A DNA stretch of 64,000 nt from Maricaulis maris (GCF_003634045.1 NZ_RBIM01000006.1:245168-309167); one strand, 5' to 3'; positions 16,862 to 26,077 are shown, counted from the first letter of the stretch. The notes: generated by a model from the letters alone, not told the origin. Numbers and translations are program-made.

Positions 16862-17391
16862 CGCTCCCGCCCCGCCTCGTTCATCGCCCGCATCACCGGA
16901 CTCAACAGGAGCGCGATCACGCGCCGCCGACCGGTCTTGATTTCCACCGTGGCTGTCATCCCCGCAGCCAGTACAGGTTGCACACCATTGAGCAGGATCT
17001 CATTGGAGACAACCCTAATTCGTGCCGGATAGACCAACCCCCTATTCTGGTCAACGATCGCGTCGGGGGAAATTTGCTCAACAATTCCATCGAGATATCC
17101 GTAGCGCATGAAGGGAAAGGCTTCCAGCTTGATGCGGACTTCCTGGCCTTCGGCGACGAAGCCGACATCGCGGTTAAGGAGGTAGGCTTCGACATAGAGT
17201 TCGCGGCCGGCCGGGACCAGGGTGACCACCGGCTCGCCGGGCTCGGCAACCTCGCCGATCGTGGTGACATTGACCGCATTGACGATGCCATCGACCGGGC
17301 TGAGCAAGGTCAGGCGGGCGGCTCGGGCCTCGGCCTTTTCGAGGATTTCGGTGCGGGTGGCGATATTGCTTTCCGCTTCCGACAGCTCCCC
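16858..17391 (-). pseudogene. 5'-truncated HlyD/membrane-fusion adaptor of type I secretion
   Basis: The readable frame begins at about 17391 with the end of the coiled-coil hairpin (GELSEAESNIATRTEILEKA). It continues through the lipoyl half-motif LLSPVDGIVNAVNVTTIGE and the C-terminal beta-barrel (GQEVRIKLEAFPFMRYG, GMTATVEIKTGRRR). A complete HlyD-type adaptor has about 400 residues with an N-terminal membrane anchor and a first lipoyl half. Both are missing, and upstream of 17391 the frame loses all resemblance. A TTG at 17307 could start a 149-residue fragment, but it would lack the anchor. No ABC transporter or TolC gene is near. It is probably inactive and marks a deletion or recombination point. 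Confidence 0.7.
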
Positions 17392-17533
17392 CGCCCCACC
17401 ACAGGCCAGCCCGACACATCCGAATATCGCGCCGACTCGTGATGATGCTTGTCGTTGCGCGCTGGTCTGGTATTGGCTGAACAGGGACGGGGCTTGCTGG
17501 CAGCAGCACCGGGAAGTCGGACGGGGCTGTGCT

Positions 17534-18001
17534 TTGCAGGCATTTCAATCGGATGGGGTTCGCGCGGCGGCCGTTCTGCTGATCGCGCTGGCAGGCGCCG
17601 CCGGGATTGTGACCACGCGCGCTCCGGCCAGTGCCGACAGCGCTGCGGTACCGGTCGTCTACACCATCATAAACATGACCGAACGCTTGGCCGACCGACA
17701 CAATTGTCCGCTTGATCTGGCAAGCGCCCGGTCACGGATCGAAGCCGGCTTTGCCGATACGAATTTCCTGCTCGAATACAGTCCGCTCGCCGACGGCCCC
17801 GACGTTTTCCTGCATGAACTGGCGGCGTCGGCGAGCCCCGGAACCACGGGCGCCGAACCCAGCTGCATCTGGACGATACGCGTCAGTTACAAGGGGCGTT
17901 CCATGACACGTCAGGCCCGGACAGCGCCCAGTCGGACGGCAGATACCCTGGAATCCCTGGCGCAGGACAGCGGTGCCCTGCTCGTCACGGAGACCCGATG
18001 A
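17534..18001 (+). CDS. Exported small protein of unknown function, coupled to prolyl iminopeptidase
   Basis: The frame ends with ATGA overlapping the start of the downstream peptidase gene. It carries a clear export signal (VRAAAVLLIALAGAAGIVTT, likely cleavage after APASA), then about 120 residues with two Cys (HNCPLDL, PSCIWTIRV). The start is uncertain: TTG 17534 with a GGACGGGG upstream is the best fit to the signal peptide, giving 155 residues. The frame stays open further upstream but that part has no protein-like character. The gene may have lost its true 5' end at the same junction that truncated hlyD. No family was recognised. Confidence 0.5.
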   Translation: MQAFQSDGVRAAAVLLIALAGAAGIVTTRAPASADSAAVPVVYTIINMTERLADRHNCPLDLASARSRIEAGFADTNFLLEYSPLADGPDVFLHELAASASPGTTGAEPSCIWTIRVSYKGRSMTRQARTAPSRTADTLESLAQDSGALLVTETR

Positions 18002-19017
18002 CCGCCTTCTTTCCCGGATGCACACCCCATCAGACCGGACGCCTCGCGGTTACCGGCGGACATGAGCTGTACTGGGAACGCTGCGGCAATCCGGACGGCC
18101 TACCACTCGTGTTTCTGCACGGCGGCCCCGGTTCCGGCATTTCGGCAAAATTCCGTCGCATGTTCGATCCGGACCGGTTCGACCTGATCCTGTTTGACCA
18201 GCGTGGTGCCGGCCAGTCGACGCCGCACCTCGCGCTGGAGAACAACACCACCGCCGACCTGGTCGCCGATATTGAAGCGCTGCGGACCCATCTCGACCTG
18301 CCGGCCTGGATGGTTTTCGGCCCGTCCTGGGGATCGACCCTCGCCCTGGTCTACGCCCAGGCCCATCCGGACCGGGTCCGCGCCCTGATTGTTGAAGCAG
18401 TGTTCACGGCACGCGCTGAAGAACATGACTGGTGGCACAGCGCTGCCGGGGCGCCGCGCTTCTTCCCCGATGCGTTCGCAACCTTCATTGAACCGGTGCC
18501 CCCGACGCTGCGCCAATCACCCCGGGCGATCGCGGCCTGGTATCTTGAAGCAATGCGGGACGAGATTGCCGCCGGCCTGCCCGACCTCGCGGGCCTCGAT
18601 GATCCGGATACACCATTGGTGGGCCTGCGCCGTTCGGCAGTTTATCGCTGGACCGAGTATGAGGACCGCCTGTCCTATCTCGACAATCCACCCGACGCTG
18701 TACGAACTGCCCTGGCCCCGCGTGGCCGCGACTTCATTGCGGCACACTCCCTGATCGAGGCGCATTATTTCAGCCATGGCTGTTTCCTCGACGAGGGCGA
18801 GATTTTCGCCAAGGCTGAGCGCCTGTCGGACATACCGATGGGCATTCTGCACTCGCGTTATGACATGATCTGCCCGCCCCGCAGCGCCTTCGACCTCGCC
18901 GCGGCCTGCCCACATGCCGACTTCCGGCTCGTCGCCGTCAACGGTCATGGCATGACCGAAGCCACCCAGAACGAGCTGAACGATCTGATGGCCTGTATCG
19001 CCGCCAGATTGTCCTGA
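17998..19017 (+). CDS. pip: Prolyl iminopeptidase (alpha/beta hydrolase, S33)
   Basis: The 339-residue length fits the family, which removes N-terminal proline from peptides in the cytoplasm. The sequence shows the oxyanion-hole motif HGGPGSG near residue 41 and FDQRGAGQS near residue 64. The nucleophile elbow is GPSWGS, Ser near residue 109. The acid Asp is in LHSRYDMICPP near 288 and the catalytic His in NGHGMTE near 317. The usual elbow is GGSWGS; the second Gly is Pro here, which is unusual but leaves Ser in place. The start overlaps the upstream exported-protein gene by four bases (ATGA). The next gene is convergent. Confidence 0.93.
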   Translation: MTAFFPGCTPHQTGRLAVTGGHELYWERCGNPDGLPLVFLHGGPGSGISAKFRRMFDPDRFDLILFDQRGAGQSTPHLALENNTTADLVADIEALRTHLDLPAWMVFGPSWGSTLALVYAQAHPDRVRALIVEAVFTARAEEHDWWHSAAGAPRFFPDAFATFIEPVPPTLRQSPRAIAAWYLEAMRDEIAAGLPDLAGLDDPDTPLVGLRRSAVYRWTEYEDRLSYLDNPPDAVRTALAPRGRDFIAAHSLIEAHYFSHGCFLDEGEIFAKAERLSDIPMGILHSRYDMICPPRSAFDLAAACPHADFRLVAVNGHGMTEATQNELNDLMACIAARLS

Positions 19018-19752
19018 TCACCCGGGAGCCGGCGCGACCGGCAACCAGGCATGGATCGCCACCGCGACCTCACCGCCGGTGAAGGCGCCACCCTTGGCCG
19101 TCAGCACAATCGGCGTGTCGCTGTAAAATGCGGTCGGTCCGATGACGCCGAGATTGCTGGCACCTGCCGCGATGCCCAGCGATCCACCAAATTTCGATGT
19201 CTCCCCCGCAATGCCGCAATCAAACGACGCCGCGCCGCTGATCGCGCCCCGGGTTCGCACGGACACACAAAATACCACCGAGCGGGCCGGTATCACGACG
19301 GAGGTTGTAGCGCTGGCTCCGTCGAGTCCGGACAATATCTCCTCAATGACAATCGCCTGACTGGCCGCACCGCTGACGCCCGCCGCAATCGTTTCAACCG
19401 CAGCCGCCTCGCGCCAACAGGCCGCTGCGGCGTCGTGAACCAGGTCAAATCCGGTGTCGCGCACATGCACCCGCCATCCGCCCTGCGGCGGGATGGCGGC
19501 CCAATACCCGTCGCGAAACACGGCCAGCGAGCCGGGCAGATAACCGGACCAGTCAGTACCACTGGCGCCGTCGGGGATGATCCAGACACGGCCCTCATCA
19601 GGATCGGCAGGCTGGGTATCGACCGAGGCACTCTCCACCACCGTCTGCACCAGGGCATCGAGGCGCAGCAGCGCCTCATTCACGGTGACATGCTTTTGCG
19701 CCTGGGCCGGCATGATGAGCGGCAAATCGAGTCTCGGACTGGTCTGGGACAT
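19018..19752 (-). CDS. DUF2793 phage/GTA-type tail or spike protein
   Basis: The 244-residue protein begins MSQTSPRLDLPLIMPAQAQK and continues HVTVNEALLRLDALVQ, the signature of the DUF2793 N-terminal domain. This domain is found in phage and gene-transfer-agent structural proteins of alphaproteobacteria. The middle part has GRVWIIPDGASGTDW and FRDGYWAAIPPQGGWRVHV, also typical. The C-terminal half is Ala/Gly/Ser-rich and beta-like. I chose the ATG at 19752 because GGAG lies eight bases upstream; a start at 19812 would add an uncharacteristic extension. No capsid, terminase or tail genes surround it, so it is an orphan that may serve a GTA cluster elsewhere (inference). Confidence 0.8.
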   Translation of the reverse strand: MSQTSPRLDLPLIMPAQAQKHVTVNEALLRLDALVQTVVESASVDTQPADPDEGRVWIIPDGASGTDWSGYLPGSLAVFRDGYWAAIPPQGGWRVHVRDTGFDLVHDAAAACWREAAAVETIAAGVSGAASQAIVIEEILSGLDGASATTSVVIPARSVVFCVSVRTRGAISGAASFDCGIAGETSKFGGSLGIAAGASNLGVIGPTAFYSDTPIVLTAKGGAFTGGEVAVAIHAWLPVAPAPG

Positions 19753-19839
19753 GGGGTTTCTCCTCGCTGGCCCGCCAGTCTGTGGCAGAATGGCGGAGCG
19801 GGGATTGGCCAACGCACTGTCCTCGTCTCAGCGGCGCAC

Positions 19840-19868
19840 TTGACGCACGGGCCGTGCGCGCATTTTCT
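19840..19868 (+). promoter_or_regulatory. Candidate promoter of mutAB with palindrome in the spacer
   Basis: TTGACG is followed after 17 bp by TTTTCT, a fair -35/-10 pair for a housekeeping sigma factor, about 40 bp before the mutA start. The spacer contains the perfect palindrome gcacgg-g-ccgtgc (19845-19857), a plausible operator. This is sequence reasoning only. Confidence 0.35.
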
Positions 19869-19909
19869 CCGCCACAGAACAACGATACGAAGATCGAGGA
19901 AAACCGGGC

Positions 19910-21352
19910 ATGACTGACACTATCCGCTCGCTCGCCGGGGATTTCCCGCCGCAAACGCCCGAAACCTGGGCCGGACTGGCCGAAAAAGCCCTGCGCGGCG
20001 CTGATTTCGACGCGACACTCGGACGGTCGACGATCGACGGAATCAAACGGGGGCCAGCCTTCTTCTCCCGCCCCGACGGCGCCCATGCGGTCGACGCCAC
20101 GCCGCGCGACCTGCACCTGCCCTGGGGCATGCGCCAGACCTTGGTGGAGACGACACCGGAAGCCGCCAATATGGCGGCGCTTGATGATTTGATGGGCGGC
20201 ACGTCGGAGCTGGAGTTGCGGCTCGATCCGACCGGTGAGTTCGGCCTCAAGGCCAATGAGATTGAATTGCTCGACTCGGCCCTGAAAGGCGTCGACCTCA
20301 CGCTCGCCCCGATCCATCTCGACAGTCTTGGCGGTCAGGGCCATCACGCCCATCTCCTCCTGACCCTGTTCGCCCGTCGCCGCATCGATGGCGAACAGGT
20401 CAGCGGAGGTCTTGGCCTGCACCCCGTCGAACGCGCCGCCCGCCAGGGCATTGCGCTGGACGATCAGTGCTTCCCCAAGGCCGCAGCTCTCACCGAACTG
20501 GCCCAGGCCGCCTTCCCCAATCTCAAGATTTTCCGCTGCAACGCCGCCCACATGTTCGAGGCTGGTGCCAGTGAGAGCCAGGAGCTGGCCATCATGGCGG
20601 CCTCTGCCGCGACCTATATGCGCCTGATAATGGAAACCGGCCTCGACGCCAATGCTGCAGCCAAAGCCATCGAGGCGCACCTTGCCGCCGACACCGACAT
20701 CCACCTGACCATCGCCAAGCTGCGCGCCGCGCGCCGCATCTTCGCCCGTATCGCCGAGAGTTTCGGCGCCACGGGCGAGGCCCGTCGCCTGAGCCTGCAC
20801 GTCACCACTGCCGGCCGCATGCTGTCGGCGCGCGACGCCTGGACCAATCTGATCCGCAATGCCTGCGCCGGCTTTGCCGCCGCAGCCGGTGGCGCCGACG
20901 CGATCACAGTGCGACCGATGACCGAAGCGATCGGCCGCCCGACCGGCTTTGCCCGGCGGGTCGCGCGCAATCTCCACATCCTGCTGGCCGAAGAGAGCCA
21001 TCTGGGCAAGGTCACCGACCCGGCCGCCGGCTCCTACCTGCACGAGACCCTCGCCGACAGCCTGGCCCAATCGGCCTGGTCGCTGTTCCAGGAGATCGAG
21101 CGTCGTGGCGGGCTGGTCGACGCCTTTGCCTCCGGCTGGCTGCAAGGCGAGATCGACAAGTCGCGCGAGGCCTCTCTGGCCCGCATTGCCGATGGCAAGG
21201 CGCCGATCCTCGGTGTCACCCAATATAAGGACCCCGATCCGCGGCCCGTCGAAACCGATGGCGACTGGCCGGACCTTAACGCGCCGGAGGGCGCCCTGTC
21301 GGCGACCCGCTTTGCCGCGCGGTTTGAAGACGAGATGGAGGCGGCCCAATGA
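19910..21352 (+). CDS. mutA: Methylmalonyl-CoA mutase small subunit, short form
   Basis: The 480-residue protein is homologous to the TIM-barrel part of methylmalonyl-CoA mutase, with characteristic strings such as [37 protein letters not shown] and [20 protein letters not shown]. The small subunit is the catalytically silent partner of MutB in the heterodimer that interconverts methylmalonyl-CoA and succinyl-CoA. Classical small subunits are over 600 residues and keep a degenerate cobalamin-like domain; this one stops after the barrel. The stop overlaps the mutB start (ATGA), which favours 1:1 synthesis. ATG 19910 follows GAGGAAAACCGGGC, a reasonable ribosome site. Confidence 0.93.
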   Translation: MTDTIRSLAGDFPPQTPETWAGLAEKALRGADFDATLGRSTIDGIKRGPAFFSRPDGAHAVDATPRDLHLPWGMRQTLVETTPEAANMAALDDLMGGTSELELRLDPTGEFGLKANEIELLDSALKGVDLTLAPIHLDSLGGQGHHAHLLLTLFARRRIDGEQVSGGLGLHPVERAARQGIALDDQCFPKAAALTELAQAAFPNLKIFRCNAAHMFEAGASESQELAIMAASAATYMRLIMETGLDANAAAKAIEAHLAADTDIHLTIAKLRAARRIFARIAESFGATGEARRLSLHVTTAGRMLSARDAWTNLIRNACAGFAAAAGGADAITVRPMTEAIGRPTGFARRVARNLHILLAEESHLGKVTDPAAGSYLHETLADSLAQSAWSLFQEIERRGGLVDAFASGWLQGEIDKSREASLARIADGKAPILGVTQYKDPDPRPVETDGDWPDLNAPEGALSATRFAARFEDEMEAAQ

Positions 21353-23505
21353 CCCATTCAACCCACACCACCGCCCCCGACTTTACCGCCATCGATCTCG
21401 GCGAAGCCCGCAGCCCCGGCTCGGGTGCCCGTGAGCCGTGGACGCCCGCCGAAGGCATACCGGTCCAATCGCAATACCGCGCCGAGGACAGCAACGGGAT
21501 CGACTTTCTGGGCTCCGTCCCCGGCGCCGCGCCCTTCGTGCGTGGCCCCTACCCGACCATGTATGGCCAGCGCCCGTGGACGATCCGGCAATATGCCGGT
21601 TTCTCCACGGCAGAAGACTCCAACGCCTTCTACCGCCGCAATCTGGCGGCCGGCCAGAAGGGGCTCTCGGTCGCTTTCGACCTGGCCACGCATCGCGGCT
21701 ATGACTCAGACCATCCGCGCGTCGCCGGTGATGTCGGCATGGCCGGCGTGGCGATCGACAGCATCTACGACACCCGCACCCTGTTCGACGGCATTCCGCT
21801 CGACCAGATGTCGGTCTCGATGACGATGAATGGCGCCGTCCTGCCGATCATGGCGCTCTATATCGTCGCCGCCGAGGAACAGGGCGTGACGCCGGACAAG
21901 CTCTCCGGGACGATCCAGAACGACATCCTCAAGGAGTTCATGGTCCGCAATACCTATATCTATCCGCCGGCGCCTTCGATGCGGATCATTTCGGATATTT
22001 TCGAGTACACGTCCGAGCACATGCCGCGCTTCAACTCGATCTCGATCTCCGGCTATCACATGCAGGAGGCGGGCGCCCCGGCCGACCTCGAGCTGGCCTA
22101 CACGATCGCTGACGGTCTGGAATACATCCAGACCGGGATTGATGCCGGACTGGATGTCGATACCTTCGCGCCGCGCCTGTCCTTCTTCTTCGGCATCGGC
22201 ATGAATGTCTTCATGGAGATCGCCAAGCTGCGCGCCGCGCGCCTGTTGTGGGCCAAGCTGGTCAAGGAGCGCTTCAACCCGAAATCCGACAAGTCGATCT
22301 GCCTGCGCACCCATTGCCAGACGTCAGGCTGGTCGCTGGCCGCCCAGGACGTGTTCAACAATGTCGGCCGCACGGCGCTGGAAGCGATCGCCGCGGTCGA
22401 CGGACACACCCAGTCCCTGCACACGAATTCGCTCGACGAAGCGCTCGCCCTGCCGACCGATTTTTCGGCCCGCATCGCCCGCAACACCCAGCTCCTGCTG
22501 GCCAGCGAGGCGCATCTATGCGACGCGATCGATCCCTGGGGCGGCTCGCACTATGTCGAACGGCTGACCCATGACCTGGCGGCCCGCGCCCTGGATCACA
22601 TCGCCGAGGTCGACGCGCTCGGCGGCATGGCCAAGGCGATCGAGGCCGGCATTCCCAAGCTGCGGATCGAGGAAGCCGCCGCCCGCACCCAGGCCCTGAT
22701 CGACAGCGGCCGCCAGACCATTACCGGCGTCAACAAATTCCGCCTCGACGAAGAAGAGGACGTGCCCGTCCTCAAGGTCGACAATTACCTCGTCCGCAAG
22801 CAACAGATCGAGAAGCTGGAACGCCTGCGCGCGGAACGTGACCCCAAAGCGCTCAAGGTGGCACTGGACGCGCTCAGCGAAGCCGCCCGCACCGGGACCG
22901 GCAATCTGCTCGCCCTCTCCGTCGATGCCGCCCGTGCCAAGGCCACCGTCGGCGAGATTTCCGACGCCATGGAAACCGCTTTCAACCGCCATGTCGCAAA
23001 GATCAAGACGGTCAAAGGGGTGTATGGCGAGATTGCCGCTGATGATGACCGGGTGAAGAAAGCCCGCTCGCTCGCCGAGGCCTTCGAGGCGCGCTTTGGG
23101 GAAAAGCCGAAAATCCTGATCGCCAAGCTGGGCCAGGACGGGCATGATCGCGGCCAAAAGGTCGTCGCCTCCGCCTATGCCGACCTCGGCTGGGAGGTTG
23201 TCGTCGGCCCGCTCTTCCAGACCCCGGAGGAAGCCGCAGACCTCGCCGTCTCCGAGAAGGTCCACGCCGCCGCCGCTTCCTCACTGGCGGCCGGGCATTT
23301 GACGCTCGTCCCGGAACTGCGCAACGCCTTGTCCAAACGCGGCCGCGAGGACGTGCTGGTCATTGTCGGCGGTGTCATCCCGCCCGATGACGAACCGGTT
23401 CTGCGCCAAATGGGCGCCGCCGCCGTCTTCCCCCCCGGCACCGTGATCGCCGACAGTGCCCTGGTGCTGCTGGAGCGCATGGGGATGGAGCTGGAGGACG
23501 GCTGA
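21349..23505 (+). CDS. mutB: Methylmalonyl-CoA mutase large (catalytic) subunit
   Basis: The 718-residue protein is of full family length. The TIM barrel carries the conserved strings [39 protein letters not shown] and [20 protein letters not shown]. The C-terminal cobalamin domain begins near residue 583, with the base-off His in [12 protein letters not shown] (DxHxxG near residue 594), followed by [17 protein letters not shown]. It uses adenosylcobalamin to convert methylmalonyl-CoA to succinyl-CoA, linking propionate, odd-chain and branched-chain catabolism to the TCA cycle. It is translationally coupled to mutA. No MeaB chaperone or epimerase gene lies next to it. Confidence 0.97.
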   Translation: MTHSTHTTAPDFTAIDLGEARSPGSGAREPWTPAEGIPVQSQYRAEDSNGIDFLGSVPGAAPFVRGPYPTMYGQRPWTIRQYAGFSTAEDSNAFYRRNLAAGQKGLSVAFDLATHRGYDSDHPRVAGDVGMAGVAIDSIYDTRTLFDGIPLDQMSVSMTMNGAVLPIMALYIVAAEEQGVTPDKLSGTIQNDILKEFMVRNTYIYPPAPSMRIISDIFEYTSEHMPRFNSISISGYHMQEAGAPADLELAYTIADGLEYIQTGIDAGLDVDTFAPRLSFFFGIGMNVFMEIAKLRAARLLWAKLVKERFNPKSDKSICLRTHCQTSGWSLAAQDVFNNVGRTALEAIAAVDGHTQSLHTNSLDEALALPTDFSARIARNTQLLLASEAHLCDAIDPWGGSHYVERLTHDLAARALDHIAEVDALGGMAKAIEAGIPKLRIEEAAARTQALIDSGRQTITGVNKFRLDEEEDVPVLKVDNYLVRKQQIEKLERLRAERDPKALKVALDALSEAARTGTGNLLALSVDAARAKATVGEISDAMETAFNRHVAKIKTVKGVYGEIAADDDRVKKARSLAEAFEARFGEKPKILIAKLGQDGHDRGQKVVASAYADLGWEVVVGPLFQTPEEAADLAVSEKVHAAAASSLAAGHLTLVPELRNALSKRGREDVLVIVGGVIPPDDEPVLRQMGAAAVFPPGTVIADSALVLLERMGMELEDG

Positions 23506-23597
23506 GACTGACGGTCCTGGCCATTGAAGAGCGGGATGGTAGTGCGCGCAGCGGGGCGCCCTTCCCGACGCAACTTATCCCCGCCCTCCACCATCTT

Positions 23598-23700
23598 CCT
23601 TCTCCCTTGGGAGAAGGTGCGCGTAGCGCGGATGAGGGGGATTCGTCCTGCGTTCACCGGGATTTACCCCTCACCCTGGCCCTCTCCCCAGGGAGAGGGA
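23598..23700. repeat. Intergenic palindromic repeat element, two hairpins
   Basis: Two GC-rich inverted repeats sit together: ccttctccc/gggagaagg (23598-23606 and 23609-23617) and ccctctcc/ggagaggg (23680-23687 and 23692-23699). The string 'ctcccttgggagaaggtg...gatgaggg' resembles a short repeat widespread between genes in alphaproteobacteria. It lies about 100 bp after mutB and could also stabilise or end that transcript. The remaining roughly 400 bases up to 24106 hold one more inverted repeat (listed separately) and no convincing gene. Confidence 0.6.
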
Positions 23701-23955
23701 AACTGCGCTCTGGCAAAAAAATCACAAAACTTATCCGCCCCCCCTTCACCCCATGGGATACTCCCCTCGGTTTTCGGGACGGGAGGCGCGGGCCCTGTCA
23801 CTTGTGCCCGGAAACGAGCGGAGCCTGTCCGCGCGTCGGGGATGACATCCCGATGCTCCGGCAGGGCGTGCGATCAGGTCCAGGGGCACTAAACGACCGA
23901 CCCTCAGTACCTGGCGCATTGGAATCGGGGGCGAGAGCGTCCGGGAAATCTCCGC

Positions 23956-24024
23956 GAACGGGATGTCGGCGATGTCACGTTTTTCAAATCAAACCGGTTA
24001 TCGGCATTGGCCGACATCCCGTTC
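23956..24024. repeat. 15-bp perfect inverted repeat with 39-base spacer
   Basis: gaacgggatgtcggc at 23956-23970 is exactly matched by its reverse complement at 24010-24024. The spacer is relatively AT-rich. No T-run follows on either strand, so it is not a classical terminator. It lies in the roughly 600-base gene-free stretch between mutB and the next convergent gene. It could be a small mobile repeat, a recombinase site or a structured RNA. Confidence 0.65.
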
Positions 24025-24106
24025 TCCTCCCATCTCTCCGGCGCAAATGCGGGCGGCGGAGATGCGAACGCGTGCCGGATACAAGGACATGCGTCCCTGT
24101 CCCCGA

Positions 24107-24775
24107 TCAGATCACCAGCCCATGCAAGGCCAGCCAGGCGAAGCCGGCATATAGCAACGACAGGACGAGGCTCATGCCGGCACCGGTCAGGAAATAGGGT
24201 TTCAGGGTCGGCCAGGAGGTTTCGGACGCAATGCGCGCCACTTCACGCGCAATCTCTTCGACCATGCCATCCCGGCTTTCGCCAGCGAGGGCGAGCAGGA
24301 GGTCGTCATGCCAGAGCCGGGGCTGTTGCGCGCTTTCAGCCAACACCTGATCGAAAGTGGAGGCCGCAACCACTTCCGCGAGGGTCAGCCGCGGCCGCCA
24401 GCGATTCTTGTGCAATTCGCGCACAGAGAACCGCAGGACAGGCCAGCTGACGATGATGTCGCGCACAATGAAAAGGCCCAACAGCACGAAAACGAGGCTG
24501 GCATGGAGCCAGTCGGCAAGCAGGCCCGATGCGCCCAGCGCCACCACGATCAGCAGCAGGGCAGCTTTCACGAAGGAGACGAGGCAGAATCGGCTCAAAT
24601 GGTCGATCACGAAGTCACGGGCCTGGCTGGTCATGCGCTCACGCACTTCCTGCCCGGCCTGCTCAACCAGCGCTTTCTTTTTCTTGCGGACCTGGTCGGC
24701 CAGCAGTTTTCGACCGATGAAGACACCGCCGGAAACCGCCGTCACGACCAGGCTCGCAATCCTGAATACGCTCAT
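24107..24775 (-). CDS. Membrane protein of unknown function
   Basis: The 222-residue protein has an N-terminal hydrophobic helix (residues about 4-22) and a lysine-rich stretch RKKKKALVEQAGQEVRERM. Two closely spaced helices follow near residues 64-106 (LVSFVKAALLLIVVALGA, LVFVLLGLFIVRDIIVSW), and another near residues 190-218. The central soluble part is amphipathic and charged. No family was recognised. It is the most downstream gene of the leftward YqjD/YqjE-like group, so a role in envelope stress or membrane organisation is possible but only by context. Confidence 0.75.
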   Translation of the reverse strand: MSVFRIASLVVTAVSGGVFIGRKLLADQVRKKKKALVEQAGQEVRERMTSQARDFVIDHLSRFCLVSFVKAALLLIVVALGASGLLADWLHASLVFVLLGLFIVRDIIVSWPVLRFSVRELHKNRWRPRLTLAEVVAASTFDQVLAESAQQPRLWHDDLLLALAGESRDGMVEEIAREVARIASETSWPTLKPYFLTGAGMSLVLSLLYAGFAWLALHGLVI

Positions 24776-24879
24776 CGTCCTGCCGCTTGCCTATGCCTTC
24801 AAAACCCGTCGCCGCGAGTCTGCCGCAGCTTGGCGGCAAAATCACGGCTGGTCATGTCAATGCTCCCGGTTCCGGCAGG

Positions 24880-25278
24880 TCAGAGCAATCCGGTGAGCAC
24901 GCGCGACACGCTCCGCGACGCATTGTCGGGATCCTTGGCGACGACATAGCCAGCGGCCAAGGCCACGGTCAGCGCGCTGAGCGGGTGTTTGCGCACAATC
25001 TCATTGACCGTGTCGAAGGGCAGGTCGGCCAGGGTTTCAGCCGTCAGCGCCCCGGCCTGGCTTGCCTCCACCTCTGCCGGCTTATGCGGCAGGAGGAAGA
25101 AGTACAGGCAAGCCATCGCCAGCGCCGCCAGGATTGCACCGACAGTCACCGCCGCCCATGCCAGTCCCAGCACCGGGGTGAGAATCACAATCACGGCGTA
25201 GGACATGGACAGGGTGCCGGCGAAGCCGAACAGGACACCGCCCACGGCAGCCAGCATTCGAAGCTTGGCCTTTTCCAT
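24880..25278 (-). CDS. YqjE-like / phage-holin-superfamily membrane protein
   Basis: The 132-residue protein has two adjacent transmembrane helices near residues 10-58 (MLAAVGGVLFGFAGTLSMSY, AWAAVTVGAILAALAMACLY). An acidic linker follows, then a C-terminal segment (VRKHPLSALTVALAAGYVVA) resembling the 'NPL.a...a...G' tail of DUF883 proteins. Position six bases after the YqjD-like gene mirrors the yqjD-yqjE order of other proteobacteria, where YqjE-type proteins belong to the holin-like superfamily III. The function is not established. The assignment rests on topology and synteny rather than a strong motif. Confidence 0.6.
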   Translation of the reverse strand: MEKAKLRMLAAVGGVLFGFAGTLSMSYAVIVILTPVLGLAWAAVTVGAILAALAMACLYFFLLPHKPAEVEASQAGALTAETLADLPFDTVNEIVRKHPLSALTVALAAGYVVAKDPDNASRSVSRVLTGLL

Positions 25279-25284
25279 GACGAA

Positions 25285-25617
25285 CTACCGGCGCGACGAG
25301 ACGTAAGACAACAAAGCCCCCACTCCGACTGCTATACCCAGGGCAGCCAACGGGTTTTCGCGCACCTTGTCCTCGACCGTTTCGCGGGTGTCCTCGAGGC
25401 TTTTCTGCGCGCTCTGGGTCAGGTCCTTGGACCTTTCAAGCCCGGCGCGCGATTTGGCCGAGGCGTAGCTTCCGGTGTCGGACAGGAGTTTCGAGAGATC
25501 GCCGCGCAGCGCTTTCAGGTCGTCGCGCAATTCGTCCATATCGGCGTTCACGGACCGGGCGGCATCGCGGGCCTGACCGTTGGCCTGGGCCGTTTTCGCT
25601 TCGGTTTTCGTTGGCAT
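25285..25617 (-). CDS. DUF883/ElaB/YqjD-family tail-anchored membrane protein
   Basis: The 110-residue protein has a long amphipathic helix (MDELRDDLKALRGDLSKLLS to about residue 85) and the family-typical C-terminal anchor VRENPLAALGIAVGVGALLS followed by SRR. E. coli relatives bind ribosomes at the inner membrane in stationary phase; whether that holds here is unknown. A strong AAGGAG lies upstream of the ATG. It heads a leftward group with the YqjE-like gene and faces a divergent small membrane-protein gene. Confidence 0.85.
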   Translation of the reverse strand: MPTKTEAKTAQANGQARDAARSVNADMDELRDDLKALRGDLSKLLSDTGSYASAKSRAGLERSKDLTQSAQKSLEDTRETVEDKVRENPLAALGIAVGVGALLSYVSSRR

Positions 25618-25804
25618 GTCCCAACTCCTTTTCAGCTAAACACTGCCTATTCGCAACGCGAGACCATCGGGATCGTTCCGCGGTCATGCCGCACTGGTGC
25701 GATGTGTACGCGCCGGCGTCGATGGTTTGGCGGAACGGTGCGCGCCATTGCGCATTGTTTCAGGCAGGCGCCCCTACTGCGCCTGCCGCCCGATGAGGCC
25801 GATC

Positions 25805-26077
25805 GTGACCAATGACCGCATTTCCCGAATTCTCCTGCAGGTTCTGACCCGCGTGGTCGGCTACGTCCTGATCGCAGCCGGGGCTGTGTTGGCGGTATCG
25901 CCAGTTCCGCTCGGCGCGGTCCTGGTCGCTGTCGGCATGGCCATCCTCATTCCAACCGATGCCCGCTTCCGGACCTTCCTGCGCGGTCGGCGCAAGCGCT
26001 GGCACTGGTTGGACAAGGCCCTCAATCGCCTGGGCCATCATGCACCGTCGCCTTATGATCGCTATCTCCGACGTTGA
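25805..26077 (+). CDS. Small two-helix membrane protein (PGPGW-like)
   Basis: The 90-residue protein has a hydrophobic hairpin: LTRVVGYVLIAAGAVLAVSP then VPLGAVLVAVGMAILIP, and a basic C-terminus (LRGRRKRWHW). This layout resembles small PGPGW-type membrane proteins, but the name-giving motif is replaced by SPVPLG, so the family call is tentative. I chose GTG 25805 because GAGG lies seven bases upstream; an ATG at 25793 lacks a ribosome site. It is divergent from the YqjD-like gene. Confidence 0.6.
   Translation: MTNDRISRILLQVLTRVVGYVLIAAGAVLAVSPVPLGAVLVAVGMAILIPTDARFRTFLRGRRKRWHWLDKALNRLGHHAPSPYDRYLRR

Noticed and set aside
19676..21361. Minus-strand open frame of 561 codons
   Set aside because: Antisense to mutA with no recognisable domain.
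24799..24855. Eighteen-codon minus-strand frame with GGGAG upstream between the YqjE-like and membrane-protein genes
   Set aside because: Could be a YqjK-like remnant or leader, but it is too short and without conservation evidence.
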